Part shown: piece by piece, positions 30,450-44,070 of the stretch
How the letters are laid out: each line of letters opens with the position of its first letter
Numbering within the stretch: position 1 is the stretch's first letter
Origin: Trametes villosa
Taxonomy: Eukaryota > Basidiomycota > Agaricomycetes > Polyporales > Polyporaceae
Length of the DNA stretch: 64,000 nucleotides
Assembly (NCBI GenBank): GCA_002964805.2
Contig: PUDQ02000010.1
Location: 434,001 to 498,000 of the forward strand
Direction of reading: 5' to 3'
Position numbers and translations under genes: made by a program
The notes under the pieces: generated by a model
What the model was told of the DNA's origin: nothing
What the model saw: the letters and a program-made list of their open reading frames with translations, nothing else
Databases searched by the model: none

Positions 30450-30564
30450 TGTAACGACCCTCCGTGGTCGTTACGGGTTCTTGTAGGACATAGCGCTAGT
30501 TGCGCTATGTCGCGATCAGTACCTAGCGCTAGTTGCGCTAGGATAAGATACCGCGTAGATATCA
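30450..30564 (+). repeat. Gypsy 3' LTR
   Basis: Begins TGTAACGACC directly after the purine tract and matches 20005-20118 with about five differences. The end at CA 30563-30564 is chosen by comparison with the left copy and may not be the true terminus. Confidence 0.7.
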
Positions 30565-33399
30565 TGTAGTAGATAGACGCGTACGACGCGCGGGTATTCG
30601 GAGCCCGCGCGTCTGGTGAGGGCAGCCTTCTACAACTGCCCCACCATCTCCCGAGTACGCCGAGCCCTAATAGAGCCCGGACCAGAGTACTTGGAGACTG
30701 CGGGCATCAGAAGTGCCCGACACCCGTGAGTTTTACAGTATCTACACCGTAGGTAGTAACAAAACACACACTCGAGAGTGCGTGAGAGTCGGGCACATGA
30801 TGGTGGACTCGGAGGCGGTGGCTTTCCGAGTTGTTGCTCATCACTCGCTTTGTTCGAGTTCATGTCGCTACGCCTCCAATCATCCGCAGTCGGCTGCAAT
30901 AATTGAGCACGGTGATGCGGCCGGCCCGAGTCCTTCATACTGACTGGGTATGGGGGCGGACTCGGGGTGGAGGAGCAGGCAGGGAAGCAGGTACACTGCT
31001 GCCCGCCCTGCTCTTCCTCCCCGGGCTCACTACACAAGGTTTTCACGGGTCGAGATTCTGAGAACATCACAAGTGAGTGAGGGACGGCGGGATCGTACGG
31101 GGCATGCAAACCAATGCGGGCGGGATTGGACTCGAGCGAGCCGTACTTCTTGAAGCACAGCACGATCACACGGCCGAGGCTTAGCATGCTGATGTTCTAA
31201 CAGACGCTCGCATCGTCTCACAGTTCGCTTAGGGGAAGAGCACATCACAATGAGTGATTTTATGTTATTGATGCATCTGGGATCAAGTTCGTGAATTGCG
31301 TCCAACTTCCAAGTGCGGCGACGGCGGCGACGGGAGACACACCCTACCGCGCAGTGACCAAACAGGCTGCAGCTCCCGCCTGACCGCCCGCCAGCTCTAA
31401 GTGAAGTCGCCTACCTATCCCACCACCTCGCCGGAGTTATGCTTCTAGTACACCGGGCCGTGTACAACATGTAATTTGTAGTAGTAGCCTTGATCGGCAC
31501 GCCCGTAGGAGCCTGAAACTCACCGGAAAGTGCGGTTCTTGGCTATGAAAATTCCAGAATAGCTTGCGCAGACGTGCCGTCCAATGTGACATGATCCGGC
31601 AGGCCGCAGTAGTCGCGTGCGAAGCGGTCGCATCCAGAGTCCGCGGCAATGTCAGAAGCTGCCGCATTCGCCGAGCAGACGGAACACGCTCACCTGGTTT
31701 GTCTCTCCCTCGCTCATCCGGAACGTTGGCCCGTACGACTCCCTGCACCGTGCATCCGCCTAGGAGGGAAGGGCGAGGTGAGTACATCCCCGTTGCAGGC
31801 ATGGGCTTAGTCGAACTCACACCATCCTGCCGCATGCGCTCCCGCAATGTGCTTCCGCCTGCGCATTCTCGACACATACCGCCGACGAACCATTGACCGG
31901 AGGTCGACACGCAGCGGACGGGAGGTTGCTAGAGGTTGCACTGGACACGGTGACGTGCGTGCGTTTTCTTCGCGCTCGAGACGACAACAGAGCACATTAT
32001 GGAAGGTAGCTCTCCGTTGCCACGGTACCCCGTTCGTCGCGCCAAGACAGGGCGCGGAGATCGCCGAGGACGTCGACAGTTGGGCGGGACGTCGGGAGCC
32101 TGAGGGCATAAGTACTCGGGCACGGGTTGCTCGGACATGCGGCTAGGGGCGGCGAGCGGGAAGAGGGTGTTCCCAAGAAGAGAACCAGGTAAGCGTCTCC
32201 GAAGGTGTGGTGTACCGACTCACCTGATCCAGGTACGGTGCCGCGCGGTGAGAGCGCGCGATACGTGACACGTTCTCATCGTGCGTGCTGCCGCGCCGGC
32301 GTCGCATTGCACATACTCGTTAGCATCCGCCGAGCGGGAACGGCTTACGAGCGGGCCTGAATGTGGTGTTTCCCTGCCCCAAACGAGTCATGAGCTCATG
32401 TCCAGGACAAAGCGGCGCGAGGTTCAGACTCAAGTGCGGACGGCACGAGTCACCTCCCGATCGCTGCTGCTCATATCGGAGCGGGGGCCTCGAGGATCGC
32501 GCTGGTCTACACAGGTTAGGTGAGCGGTGTCCTCGGAACCTCGCACGTTCTAAGCTCACCTATGTCTTAGCCGAGGCGCACCGTCCTCCGTACCAGTGTG
32601 CGAGATCCGAGAATGACACGGCGCAGGAAGCACGACTCGGATGCGAAGCGCACGGCGGTAGGTACACGGGCGGCACAGCGAGCACTAGACGCGTAAGTGG
32701 TAGTCGACTCGGCTCGACCGAGCGGTACCGGACACTCTACCAACAGGATCCCGCGTACGAGAGCGGTAGTTAGGCCTGCAGAGCTGCGGGGAGTATCTTC
32801 AGCGTCGGCGAACTTGGAGTCGGTAGCCGGGAGCGCATCCCACCTGACGGCTAGGCGCGGTTCCAAAGCGCGCGGGTTGCTTCGTGCATCGCAGAGTCCG
32901 GGCCAGTGGGCGACGGGGAGCCTGCGGCCGCGCGGGTCGGGCACTATGACCCGGGGCTGGAAGCTGCCCGCAGATCAGCGAGTTGGGCACGGACGGAGGA
33001 GAGCAGGCGATGTCGGGAGTTGTTGATCCATATGTACGCGAGTCGGGCGATCCGAGACGGGCGTGTCCGGCGGGCACGGCGGCTGCCCACTGTTCCGCAG
33101 GTGCATCAGATTCGCTGACCGTTTAGCACAATTTCTACGCGAGCGCAATGAGATGGGCGGCGGTGCATGGAGCAGCCAGCGAGGAGGCGTCGACGTCGGA
33201 TCCAGGAGAGAGCAAGCGGGTAGACGCCCGTAGAGAGCCGCAGAGCTGCGTCGCGCGCAGGCGTCTTTGCGTCCGCCTCTCACCAGCTGGTGGCCGTCTT
33301 GGCATGCAGGCTGGCGTCCCACCGATGCACCCGCCTTGGCATTAGGCCCACATTATTCTTGCAGAGTCCACGAATCCATCGAGGAGATCTCGCTCCCCG
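30565..33399. other. 2.8-kb stretch without a recognisable gene
   Basis: Only overlapping short ORFs without family signatures occur on both strands (e.g. 30630-31187 minus, 31807-32109 minus). No terminal repeats, LTRs or retroelement motifs were recognised. It directly precedes the truncated PEX1, so it occupies the position where the 5' half of that gene would be expected. Confidence 0.45.
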
Positions 33400-35128
<1,729 letters not shown>

Positions 35129-35443
35129 CCGTGCGCCGATACTATTAAATAACGGATGCGAAGTTGAGCTGGCTCCGTGCTCCGCGCTGGGTGATCAGCG
35201 CGGGTCTGGACGTAGAACGGAGTCATGAGAAGTTCGAGGGTGCAGATGCAACGCTGGACACTCCGGTGAGAGCTTGTCAATAGCAGCCGTCCTGTATATT
35301 TCTCCATCAACCTTTTAATGGGTGGGCGTGCCCAGAGTCAAGTGCTTGATCCAAATAGCCCAGAGTTCCGGCGCATGAGCATTGAATATTGAGGTGGGAT
35401 TGCATTCACATGCCGATCGCGAGGGAGGCGAGGGCAAGCGCGT

Positions 35444-35514
35444 TACCCCGCATTATTTGCGGGGCAAGCGAGGTTAAGCGCCCGGGCCGAGACCTAGCAG
35501 GGCGCTTAACCGTT
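35444..35514. repeat. Two adjacent hairpins
   Basis: CCCCGC..GCGGGG at about 35447-35465 is followed by GTTAAGCGCCC (35473-35483) pairing with GGGCGCTTAAC (about 35499-35510). They lie about 35 bp upstream of the phosphatase ORF and 320 bp after the PEX1 stop. A terminator or regulatory role is unproven. Confidence 0.45.
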
Positions 35515-35545
35515 CGGCTAGAGTCGGAAAAAGGGGGAGAGGCAA

Positions 35546-37741
35546 ATGGGAAAACGCTCGGGCTGGTTTCCTTTGACCGATCACCTTGGCACTCCTCTTC
35601 CTCACCTCCCCCGCCGTTCCTCTCCTCTCTCCGCCTCATCGTTCTCCACGGCGAGCACGAACACGGTCCACCAAACGACGTGGATGTCCACCATGAAGAA
35701 CATTCACAAACGCTTCTACACGGTCCTGCCGCGACCCGTTGTCGTCCCTCCGGCCGCATCCACCTCGCAACTCCCTCGCGTGCGCTCCAATTCCGCCTCC
35801 TCCTCCCGCTCCCTCTACACCTCCACCCACCTCTCCTTCCTCGATGGACCACCACCCCCACCACCGCCCCCGAGCACCCGCGGGAACTCGAATGTCATCA
35901 TCGGAACCCGTCTCGCCGCCGAGGCCCGGGGCGAGATCGAGGGCCATACCAACCATCCCTCCTCTCAGGGGCAGAACAGCCATCTCCCGTACTCGATAGC
36001 CCTCACCCTCGGCCAGTCCGAGACGTCTTCTCATTTACCGCTCTCTCCGTACAACCCGTTCCTCCCATACCAATCTCTATCTCCGCTGCTCGTTTACTCC
36101 GCTAAATCCGCGGAAGCACCCGCTCCGGACCACCGCACAAAGCGCCAACGGACGCGGTATCAGCTGGACGTCGGGGCCTACGGCATTCCGAAGCGGTCAA
36201 GAGGCCAGTATGTCGCCGGCCGCGATGGGCATGGCCGCCTCGCGACAGGCGAAGGCCGGCCGGAACCTAATCAGGAGGAGCTGGGCCGCGCAGTGCAGGT
36301 TGGAGAGGACGCCTACTTCGTCAGGGACAACGCGATGGGCGTGGCGGACGGCGTGGGGGGTTGGTCAAAATTACGGCGGTCAGGTAGGCAAAACGACGTT
36401 TCTTAACCCTTTCTGGCGGCTCAACGTACAACCTTAGCCAATGCCGCAGAGCCGACTCCCAGCGCGCTCTTCGCTCGGCGGCTCATGCACTTCTGTTCGG
36501 AAGAGGTCGACGCAGCGAGCGAGCAACAGGAGCAAAGGTGTGTCGTGTATTCCCTGGTTATCTGCGTGCCCTAACCCTGCGATAACTCATAGTGCCGATG
36601 CATATTCGGATGCTGAGGACGATATCTTCGCCGAACTCGAAGATTCACTAGAGGACCTCGAGGACGGCCTAGACGTTCTAATGATACTCGAAAAGGCGTA
36701 CGAGAAGACGTTGCGATCACACGTCTGTCGCGCGGACCAAAGTGCACCATCAAGCAGGTCACAATCACCACCTCAACCTGACATCCCTCCCGCGTCCAAC
36801 GCAACAACACCAGCCCAGTCGCAATCAGCGGATGCGCGAAGTACAACGGGTACCGCCGCAGACTCCGGAGATGTCGTTCCCCTCTTCCAGGGGTCGTCCA
36901 CCGCGCTTGTGGCTATCCTCGAGCACCCCTCACCCCGGAACATCAAGTCGTTTGCCGATGCACCATTATTCGACACCCAGCCTGCCTCCGCAGCGCCAAA
37001 TGCCGCCGAGACGCGAGCTGGCGGTGCTGTCATTCGCATCGCGCACTTGGGCGACTGCATGGGCATGCTCATCCGCGGTGAGACCATCGTCTGGCGAACG
37101 GAGGAGATGTGGTGGGGCGTGAGTCGGCTTTCTTCGCAATCTCGAACCTGTCTATGACATCAGTGCTGACCCGCTACCCGCGCGCAGTTCAACACTCCGG
37201 TGCAACTAGGCCCCGCGTCCTCGACAAAGCCGCACGACGCGCGCGTGTTCACCGTGCCCGTCGAGGAGGATGATATCCTCATCCTCGCCTCGGACGGGCT
37301 GAGCGACAACCTGTGGGACGCGGACATCCTCGACGAGGTCGTGCGCTTCCGGCGCTCGTTCATGGGCGCTTCCGCCCCCACGCCCAATCAGGAGGCAGCG
37401 AGCCCGTCCCCTGCAGCGACGGCCGCGTTCCGCCGCAGCACGCTCGCAGGTATGCTTAGCGAGGCGTTGTGCTCGCGCGCGAAGCGGGTTTCTGAGACGC
37501 GCGGGTCGCGCAAGTCTACGCACGCGTCCAGGGCGGGCGGCGTACAGGTCGAGGTCGAGGTGCCGTTCGCGAAGCGCGCGCGCGAGCAGGGCCGGCTGTT
37601 CGATGGCGGGAAGCCAGATGGTGAGTCCCTTCGCCCGCGGGCCTGTGCTTGTCGTGTGCTCAGACGGGCCGGTTCGCTAACTCCGTTTTCGTGCGCGCAG
37701 ATATCTCGGTGCTCGTCGCTGTCATTTCCCCTGTGGGGTAG
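35546..37741 (+). CDS. PP2C-family protein phosphatase, PTC7/azr1 type
   Basis: Five or so exons. The first carries a long Ser/Pro-rich leader and then RYQLDVGAYGIPKRSRG and the metal-binding start VGEDAYFVRDNAMGVADGVG. Later exons give IRIAHLGDCMGMLIRGE and DDILILASDGLSDNLWDADI, and the last exon (from 37701) completes PDDISVLVAV and stops at 37739-37741. These are PPM/PP2C motifs with the Asp residues that bind Mn/Mg; the arrangement fits the PTC7 branch, which in yeast is mitochondrial and acts on coenzyme Q biosynthesis. The Met at about 35684 (MSTMKNIHKRFYTVLPRPVV) starts an Arg/Ser-rich, presequence-like stretch and may be the true start. An acidic insert (DAEDDIFAELEDSLEDLEDG) interrupts the core. 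Introns: after GGWSKLRRSG, near 36540, at WWG and near 37620. Confidence 0.85.
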
Positions 37742-38469
37742 AGTAGATCAGGACGCTTCCGTTCTCCGCTCCGCCGTGCCCGATCCAGATGCATATATGC
37801 GTTCCTTTCTCGTCTCGTATGCCCCCTTGCCACTCATCGTCTGTGTCTGCACATATCGTCCTCTGCGCATATTCTCCGCATTTAGTTTTGTCTCTCTGGA
37901 TCCGAACACATCATCATCGTATCTTATCGCCTTCGCCTTCACACCCCAATCCCACTTCATTCTGTTCCGGTTCCACCCTCACCCTCGCTCGAAATTCTGA
38001 AGATCAATAACCTGCGCGCATACAACGACCCCTCTAACCACTCATTACACATATTTTATCCCCCCTCTTGCATGCACACATTATCGCAACAGCAACAAAG
38101 AAGCGCATCTCCTTCTGTACAGTGTAGAGCTACTTGGCAGGACGGTTGGGCGCGCATCTTCTCAGATGTCGACTACCGCTCGTGTACCAATCTTATGGAA
38201 CATACAGGACATAATATGGATCCATGTATCCTCGTGATGATCGTCGGGATTGCGAAGGTACGTGTGCAAGGGTTGCTCTCATGCCTCCGGAGAGGTACGT
38301 GCTGCAGCAATGATCGTGTTCTCTCAAGCTCATATACCTAGGCCATTGCAGCTCGATGTACGTAAACGGCTTCAATACATAATTAAGCATGTGTGCTCTG
38401 CGAGGATCCGATATAACGCGCTCTCATGCTCTAGGTTTGGTACCGCGCTCCTTCTCCTAACTTAATACT
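37742..38469. other. Intergenic, no gene recognised
   Basis: Pyrimidine-rich and AT-richer sequence that probably contains the 3' UTR of the phosphatase and the promoter of the next gene. No feature is supported. Confidence 0.4.
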
Positions 38470-40683
38470 ATGCCATACGAAACGTCCTATGATCCCAGCA
38501 TTACAGATCTCTCCCAGGAAACACACGAGGGGCTCCCGGACTCCTCAAGCCTGGGTTCCGAAGGATGTGACGTCGAGTCGGCGGACGCTTCGACGACGCT
38601 CATAGACGAAGATGAAGACTCGCGAGAAGTGGACTCGCACGAGGAATTGGGGACGCGTAGCTCGCGAGGGCTTGATGAGATTTCGGGGGGTCTTAGGTGA
38701 GTTCATTCACTTCGTGTGACATCGGCTTAGTCCAGTAGTCCAATCCGGATTTTTTACCATCCGTCTCGCAGCCGTCTTAGCTTTATAGATGTCGCTGCCG
38801 GTGCACCCCTCTACGCGCAGGACGACACCGAAGCGCAGCATGACTACGATGGCTTAAAATGGCCATGGGCCGCAAACCCTCGGTAAGGACTTTACCGCAA
38901 TGCTGTGACGTTTACAGGGCGTCGATGCTCAATTCAACATATCCTTTCCTTCTAGGGTGCTCGAATCGAAGCTGTCGGAAGGACCGTTGGATTTTCATCA
39001 CCCCGGGATAGCGGAATGGTCGATGGACCACGGTGTGTTCACTCTGGGCTTCCTGCCCAGCGGCCCGACTTTTGAGTGTTTTCGAAGCGCGATGGAGGAC
39101 CTCTTTGCGAAGTTGCACCCGTGCGCCGACCCCGCTGCGCCCGTGAGTTCGTTACCGCTCGAGTATCAGATGTACACCTCTGACATTGCCGGTGGTGCTA
39201 GAGATGTCGCACAAGTCCTACCGCGTCTTCGTGCTCCCTGGCTGATATAGCACCGTTGTCACATGTCTGTCGCGTGCACGGGAATCCTGCTTCGAAGGCC
39301 CTTGCAGCGACCGTTGCCGGTGAACTTGGGGGACTTCATTGGACCGCGCCATGCCCTATACTGCGATGGGACGAAATAGCACGGTGGTGGTGGGACGCGG
39401 ACTCGGAAGGGCGTGCGCAAGGCCGGCGGATGCGTATCGTACGGCGGTGAGCCTCAGCCTACATAAAAGCACTGGTGCGAGGGTACGTTGGAGTACTGAC
39501 CGGGATTAATCTTACAGGCCAGTTGCAGATGTGAACTACGCGCGATGCGGCGAGTACGACGACCTCGTACGAGCTCTCGACCACACAGACCGCGCGGGTG
39601 TTGATGCCGTGAGTAGTGTGCTTGAGGCCGTGTTAGAGTGCCTGGCCCATGTGTCAATGCTGACCACTTCCGCAACTCAGGCCTCAGACCCGCATGGCGG
39701 CTGTATTCCGTTCTCTTCTCATCTGGCATTGGCAGCATTTATAATGTCCCGCAACGCCAGGGACATAGACCCCCTGCATGACGTATGCCCCTGTACGGAC
39801 GAGCTCGAACGGGAGCACAGTGAACTGCTATCAGTCGGATTCCACGCGGTACACGTCTACGCGGCGGCTCATGCCCTCCGTGCGCGCCTGGATATCAATG
39901 ACGCTGACGCCATCCGTGCTAGGGGAACACGTATTGCCCAAGAAATGGAGCAGCGCCTTCTCGAATATCCCGTTCAAGGCACCTATGAGGCCGTGGCCGT
40001 CATCGTCGGCGACTTCTTCCAGGAGCTCTCTCTGGAGTCCGGGCTCACAGCGGCGCTCGATACGCGAGATCGCCTGCGTTTCTTCGCGCATTGCGAGGGG
40101 TCGGGGAAGTCGGCAATTTCAAGTGATGCTGAACGAGCTGCCTCTGAAGCGGAGGATGCCGACGACCTGTCACTGGAGCTGCCGCTCCTGCTCGCCAGCG
40201 ACCAGGATTGCTGGATCGCATTGGAAGAGCGCACACGGAACCACCTGCGACTGGGTTGTGTCAGCGCCGTGCGCTTTCTCTCCGTTCTCGGTGTGACCGA
40301 CTTCCCGATGTATGGCCTTTCCGTATATGGCCCATACGCCGCGGTGTCTATGGCGTGGTACTCAGCGAAAGACAAGGTGAGACGCAGTCACTTATGCCAG
40401 CTCGCAGTCGTTTAGAAGTCTGATCACCCACGTTCAGTGCTGCTTCATCGTGGACCATAACACTCCGTTGCACCGCTTTGACCTCACTGATAAAAAGGGT
40501 GTTCTACGCTACCTTGCGTTCCTCGCGAAGATAGAAGAGCATGGGGAAAAGCTGCGGCGGAAGGTCGAGGAAGCCAAGCCGCGGCTCATCGCGTTGGCGC
40601 AAACGGAAGAGGGGCGCAAGACCTTGCGCTGGACGGCGAACGCACAGTTGGACGACCACTGTATTCGGCCGGCAGGGGTATGA
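38470..40683 (+). CDS. Hypothetical multi-exon basidiomycete protein
   Basis: ATG 38470 starts a very acidic N terminus (TLIDEDEDSREVDSHEELGT). Exons then follow at about 38771 (FIDVAAGAPLYAQDDTEAQH), 38957 (LDFHHPGIAEWSMDHGVFTL), 39250, 39531-40377 and 40441. Introns such as GTAAGG..CTAG and GTGAGA..TCAG join the frames. The long fifth segment encodes a helical region (TDELEREHSELLSVGFHAVH, LRARLDINDADAIRARGTRI) and ends FPMYGLSVYGPYAAVSMAWY. The last exon (HRFDLTDKKGVLRYLAFLAK) stops at 40681-40683. I do not recognise a domain; the layout resembles uncharacterised proteins common in Agaricomycetes. Several junctions are approximate. Confidence 0.6.
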
Positions 40684-41093
40684 ATGGACGTCGATGAGCG
40701 ACCGCGAGATGTGATGCAGGTGGTGGCGCAGTACATGGCTGGAGCCTGAGGGTAGGCTGGCGGAATCGGCGGCGGTTGATGGGGAGGCCGCTGAGGCGGC
40801 TGCCGTACGCGACTGGCCTCAAATCTGTTGAATATTATGATTGAGAGGGTGGAGGGACTTTGTGAGTAGACCAAGGTCTTTTCCTTGAAGTCGGAGCTGC
40901 GAGTGTTGGCAGAAGAAAGTGCCTGAGGGCTGGACGTCTCCAAGGAGCACTCGGCGGTTGCCGAGGAGTTCAGTACGATCAGGATCTAAAGCTGAAGAGT
41001 AATTACATCATGCATTACTATCATTGATCGACTCATAATCACAGCTAACTGTACACCTCGACTCATACCACCACCATCTCAGCGAGTGCCAAT
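40684..41093. other. Intergenic, promoter region of the aldehyde dehydrogenase gene
   Basis: No ORF of note. Pyrimidine-rich sequence with CACC-type repeats precedes the ATG at 41094. No specific element was recognised. Confidence 0.35.
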
Positions 41094-43263
41094 ATGTCCA
41101 CCACTGACAGAGCTCTCAACCCGTCGGGCACCCAGATCAACCAGGACGCGGATACCGCGTCGCAGACGACTATTATCCCTCATAACCAGCAGCCGCTTGT
41201 GATCCGTACCTACCCCTCGGAGTCGCAGCTCAACAAGTCTATCCAGCATGCTGCGGCTGCTCAGGAGAAGTGGGCACGCGTGCCGTTGAGCCAGAGGGTT
41301 GCGATTGGTCGTGCATTCATGGTATGCACCACGCCTACGCTTGTACGGGAGCTCTCCATTAGACTACCATGCTAACCCGTACCCTTGATGTAGGAAGAGT
41401 TTGGCAAATTGCGCGACGAGGTTCCGCTAGAGCTTACTCTGCAGATGGGCCGGTGAGTGTTCCAGAAGATTCAAACTGATCATTACTCACGCAAGTGTCG
41501 CTCAGGCCCGTTTCGCAAGTCCCTGGAGAGATCCGCGGGACGCTTGAGCGCGCAGGCTACATGCTGGACATCGCGGAATCCGCCCTCGCGGACGTTTCGC
41601 TCGCCAACACGGACAAGCCTGGTTTCCGCCGCTTCATCAAGCGCGTACCCCTCGGAGTGGTCCTCGTCGTCGCGCCCTGGAAGTGCGTTACTTTCACTCG
41701 TTTGTCTTGAGCTCGTCGCGCTGATACTCCGTACTGCTAGCTTCCCGTTCCTGGTGATGATTAACTCCGTCCTCCCCGCCCTCATTGCTGGAAACTCAGT
41801 GATCATCAAGCCGTCCCCACAGACACCCCTCGCCGCCGAACGCCTCGCGAACGCCTTCCACAAGGCGGGCGTGCCGCGGGACGTGCTGCAGGTGATCCAC
41901 CTCAGCCCTGAGCTTACCTCTGCAGCGGTTAAGCACCCACTGGTCGACTTCGTCTCTTTCACTGGCAGCGTTGCGGGTGGCCGTACAGTCGACATCGCCG
42001 CCGCGGAAGCCCCTGGTTTCAAAGGCGTCGGCTTGGAGGTACGTGCTAGATACGCCCGGAGCGGCTTGATAGCGCGCTGACGTCAGTTAGCTTGGAGGCA
42101 AGGACCCTGCGTACGTTCGGGCGGATGCGAACCTTGATTACACTGTGGGCGAGCTTGTCGACGGTGAGTCCGAAACTGCATCTACCTATGTGGGTTGCTG
42201 AATATCATCCCAGGTGCCATGTTCAACTCGGGCCAAAGCTGCTGTGCGGTAGAGGTATGCCCATCTTTCCTTGTTTATTGCCACACCTTTGCTTGACAGA
42301 CCGTCTGTAGCGTATCTACGTGCACGAGTCGATATATGACGAGTTTGTCTCCAAGTTTGCCGATATCACCAAGGTCAGTGCGAAGGGTCCGCTTCATTAT
42401 GCTGGCCCGTATTGACACGCAGGCGTATGACAGAAATACCGACTTGGGGACCCGACAGAGCCCGAGACGAACCTGGGCCCGGTCGTCAGCGTCGCTAGCG
42501 CAGAGCGCATCCGGAAGCAGGTCGCTGCTGCTGGTGAGTGCCTTTCACCTGAGCAGTTAAACAGTACTGACATTGCACATGCAGTCCAGGCGGGGGCGAA
42601 GGCGTTGATTCCGGAAGACCTCTTTGCTGTTGCTAAAGCGTAAGTGCTTCACTTCGCGAGCCATGTTCAAGGCACTGATCGGAGGAATCGTATTCTAGCG
42701 GGACTGCATACGTGGCGCCCCAGGTTTTGGTTGACGTCAACCATTGTGCGTCCGTCCACAATCTTTGCATTCTCTAGGTGCTCACAGTCGGCCTACAGCT
42801 ATGGATGTCATGAAGGTATACCCGAGTGCTGTCGAGTCAACCTAACATCGACTAACGATATAACACGCGTAGGAAGAGACGTTCGGCCCCGTAGTCGGGA
42901 TCCAGAAGGTCGTCTCCGACGACGAGGCGATTGCACTGATGAACGACTCCCCGTACGGCCTGACCGCGTCCATCTGGACCGACGCCGAGGGCCACCCCGA
43001 GTCGCAGGAGGCGTTCCTGCAGCTCGTCGACGAGCTGCATGCGGGCACCGTCTTCCTCAACCGCTGCGACTACCTTGACCCCGCGCTCGCGTGGACCGGG
43101 GTGAAGGACAGCGGGCGGGGCATCAGCTTGAGCAAGTTCGGTGCGTGTACTATATGGAAGGCGAGGTCAAGTGAACAAGAGGTGGCTGACGGCGGAACAT
43201 ATAGGCTACGACCAGCTCACGAGGGCGAAGTCCGTGCACATGAAGATCAAGACGTCGCAGTGA
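41094..43263 (+). CDS. NAD(P)-dependent aldehyde dehydrogenase
   Basis: About ten exons join into a protein of roughly 490 aa. Motifs in order: EKWARVPLSQRVAIGRAFM, the nucleotide-binding segment VPLGVVLVVAPWNFPFLVMI, NSVIIKPSPQTPLAAERLA, FVSFTGSVAGGRTV, the general-base Glu in GLELGGKDPAYVRADANLD, the catalytic Cys in FNSGQSCCAVERIYVHESI, KEETFGPVVGIQKVVSDDEA, and the C-terminal SGRGISLSKFGYDQLTRAKS. Introns are 50-60 nt, for example one at 43141-43206 before GYDQL. The enzyme would oxidise aldehydes to acids in the cytosol; the substrate cannot be told. A second copy of its last two exons lies at 45937-46182, so the gene took part in a local duplication. Confidence 0.88.
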
Positions 43264-44070
43264 TTTACCGCAGGAATGGTTCCTGAGAAGAACATAGAGG
43301 ACAATGTTGTAAAGGTAGTACGTTCCGCCCCCCTGCTCCTAGCTACAGCTCTCTCGCATTAGCGCCAGCGCATATAGCAATGAACAACAGTGCAGATCAC
43401 GCGTTGTTCCCGCACACTAACGTCCCAGCATCGGCTGTACATATCACGCAAGTATGTCCTTGAAGATTTCCCAGTAGCGCGGCGGTGAGGCTCGCAGTGA
43501 CAAGTGATGCCGCTGGTAATGGGATGCCTTTCTTCACGTCGTCCAAGTTGCACCCGCTCATGTGTGCAAGAAGTCATAGAGCCGGCCTACCACGAGTCGC
43601 TCGGAGTCGGATGGTTCTAACTTCTCCTTGATTGCTCATGCTTGTCGAAGCCGTTAGTAGTATATACTGTCTTGTACAAGCTGCGGCTATGCTATGTATT
43701 CTCCAGCGCGTGCACTGTACGTACACGGTGCCGAGCTACAATCGAAGGCGCCCGGCGGGGATTTCGCGAAGCGCCTCGATAGTGCTGAACGTACTTCGGC
43801 GCTTGAGGCGCTCGTACCACTGACCACTGTTCCTCCGAGTCCGAGTCCAATTCGCAAGTGGTACCAGTCACTACCGCACCGATCAAATCGCGCTAGCTTA
43901 GCTGTCTTATTCCATCGCATACCACAAGGACCCACAACATCTGTTGTTAGTTGAGATCGATGCATACTCCGGTTCATGACAACTTATTCGGACTGTAGGG
44001 AACCCATCGCTCTGCCTGGCAAGAAGCTTCAAGTTGAACGGCTCGAAATTCCCGTTCACTGGGAGGATCG
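43264..44070. other. Spacer between ALDH and the first F-box-like gene
   Basis: No gene recognised. Parts of the sequence just after the ALDH stop (AGCAATGAACAACAGTGCAG near 43376) recur after the ALDH fragment (AGCAATGAACGGCAGTACAT near 46322), which shows that the duplication includes this spacer. Confidence 0.5.

Larger units (their letters stand above)
20005..30564 (+). mobile_element. Ty3/gypsy chromovirus with internal foldback and extra 3' ORF
   Basis: Short LTR-like repeats of about 115 bp occur at 20005-20118 and 30450-30564, both beginning TGTAACGACC and ending CA, with about five differences. A purine tract (AGAGGGGGAGAG, 30438-30449) abuts the right copy. In between are a 2.6-kb foldback, a protease ORF, a full pol ORF with chromodomain and a third long ORF. 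No flanking target duplication was found. The left LTR may therefore be truncated by the foldback or the right LTR may extend further, so the outer limits are provisional. Almost the entire element is tiled with short perfect hairpins. Confidence 0.8.

Noticed and set aside
30630..31187. Minus-strand 185-codon ORF in the gene-free stretch
   Set aside because: Low-complexity Pro/Ser/Cys content, no family signature, no splice pattern and no supporting neighbour.
36552..36570. CCCTAACCCTG motif as possible telomeric repeat
   Set aside because: A single short occurrence inside an intron of the phosphatase gene; expected by chance.
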